Assembly (NCBI RefSeq): GCF_001937665.1
Contig: NZ_MSKL01000014.1
Location: 10,059-74,058, forward strand
Length of the DNA: 64,000 nucleotides
Direction: 5' to 3'
From: Actinomyces oris
GTDB lineage: Bacteria; Actinomycetota; Actinomycetes; Actinomycetales; Actinomycetaceae
This document shows, in pieces, positions 63,477 to 64,000 of this stretch; the stretch's first letter is position 1; each line of letters begins with the position of its first letter. The position numbers were made by a program, and so were the translations under genes. Below the pieces are notes generated by a model. It did no database searches. It was not told the origin of the DNA and saw only the letters and a program-made list of their open reading frames with translations.

Positions 63477-64000
63477 ATGTCCGTCCCCTCCATCTCCATC
63501 ATCGGCGCCGGCAACATCGGATCAGCCGTCGCAGGCCTGGCGGTCAAGGCCGGCGCCAGCACTCAGGTCCTGGTCCGTGACACCTCCAAGGTCACCGGCC
63601 TGTCGGGTGTCGACGTCGCCGAGATCGGCTCGCCCCTGAGCGGCGACATCGTCGTCCTCGCCCTGCCGTACGCCGCCATCGACGACGTCATCGCCACCTA
63701 TGGCGCGCAGGCCTTCGCCGGCAAGGTCGTCGTCGACCCGACCAACCCCCTGGACTTCACCACCCTTGACTCCGTCGTGCAGGCCGGTAGCTCTGCGGCC
63801 GCCGAGCTCGCCGTGAAGCTCCCGGGCGCCCAGGTGGTCAAGGCCTTCAACACCGTCTTCGCGGCCGTCCTCGCCGCCGGAACCGTTGGCGGTCGCCCGG
63901 CCACTGTTCTGGCCGCCGCCGACTCCGCCGAGGCCAAGGCGAGCCTGCGCTCGTTCGTCGAAGCCGCCGGGCTGAGGTGGGCGGACGCCGGAGAGCTCAA
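63477..64000 (+). CDS. NAD(P)-binding oxidoreductase (F420-dependent NADP reductase-like), partial
   Basis: The first 174 residues of a gene that runs off the window. The N-terminus SISIIGAGNIGSAVAGLAVK is a Rossmann motif, followed by LVRDTSK and VVLALPYAA, and then VVDPTNPLDF and VVKAFNTVFA, the pattern of coenzyme F420-dependent NADP oxidoreductase relatives (NADP_oxido/F420 family). AAGGAG lies 8 bp before the ATG. Whether it uses F420 cannot be seen; many relatives in this fold do not. Confidence 0.85.
   Translation, partial: MSVPSISIIGAGNIGSAVAGLAVKAGASTQVLVRDTSKVTGLSGVDVAEIGSPLSGDIVVLALPYAAIDDVIATYGAQAFAGKVVVDPTNPLDFTTLDSVVQAGSSAAAELAVKLPGAQVVKAFNTVFAAVLAAGTVGGRPATVLAAADSAEAKASLRSFVEAAGLRWADAGEL

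Overview
This is a high-G+C, gene-dense actinobacterial chromosome window. A TatB/Mrp/O-methyltransferase/LOG/DUF3117 block, a LAxTG-type wall-anchored protein, a trimeric-type purine nucleoside phosphorylase, many ATGA-style overlapping genes and several probable leaderless starts all fit Actinomycetales. A host-associated Actinomyces-type organism is my best guess (inference; no rRNA is present). I see no tRNA, rRNA, CRISPR array, prophage or transposase.

Layout. 0-3.4 kb: a MacAB-like export operon (adaptor, ATPase, FtsX-type permease) on the minus strand. 3.4-5.7 kb: galactokinase with a DeoR regulator. 5.9-9.5 kb: a 2H phosphoesterase, a YihY-type membrane protein, a small membrane protein and mannose-1-phosphate guanylyltransferase. 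9.5-10.3 kb: a gene-free stretch with a perfect 24-bp inverted repeat. 10.3-19.4 kb: a nucleoside uptake and catabolism cluster (BMP lipoprotein, ATPase, two permeases, cytidine deaminase, thymidine phosphorylase, deoC) that also holds an unrecognised papain-like protein and a VOC protein. 19.5-23.5 kb: a metal ABC importer (lipoprotein, ATPase, two permeases) behind a palindrome-controlled, apparently leaderless promoter. 23.5-26.7 kb: a DUF6157 protein, an AraC regulator and a phosphohexomutase.

27-46 kb carries genes that, from memory, form a conserved actinobacterial neighbourhood: LOG protein, DUF3117, O-methyltransferase, tatB, mrp, DUF1003, MgtE_N/CBS, stress protein, PHP phosphatase, MarC, DEAD-box helicase, ferritin-like protein. 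It is interspersed with a zinc-type CDF exporter and its ArsR regulator, an Xaa-Pro aminopeptidase and an oxidoreductase. An ABC cluster of different base composition (42.9-45.5 kb) sits between the helicase and ferritin-like genes and is the best accessory candidate here.

46-53.7 kb: a LAxTG surface protein, a membrane-anchored RCC1-repeat protein, CsbD, an NCS1 nucleobase permease with purine nucleoside phosphorylase, a TetR/SnoaL divergent pair with twin operators, and fumC. 53.9-58.9 kb: a secreted tannase-like alpha/beta hydrolase, DUF1304, two paralogous DeoR regulators flanking a VOC protein, and a 58-residue ORF with a strong ribosome binding site. 58.9-64 kb: a quinone oxidoreductase, a four-gene OpuC-type compatible-solute importer, and the start of an NAD(P)-binding oxidoreductase that runs off the window.

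No clearly unprecedented system is evident. The most interesting leads are the 42.9-45.5 kb ABC cluster, the papain-like protein in the nucleoside operon, the 24-bp inverted-repeat element, the 58-residue ORF with its DeoR neighbours, and the recurrent leaderless-promoter architecture.
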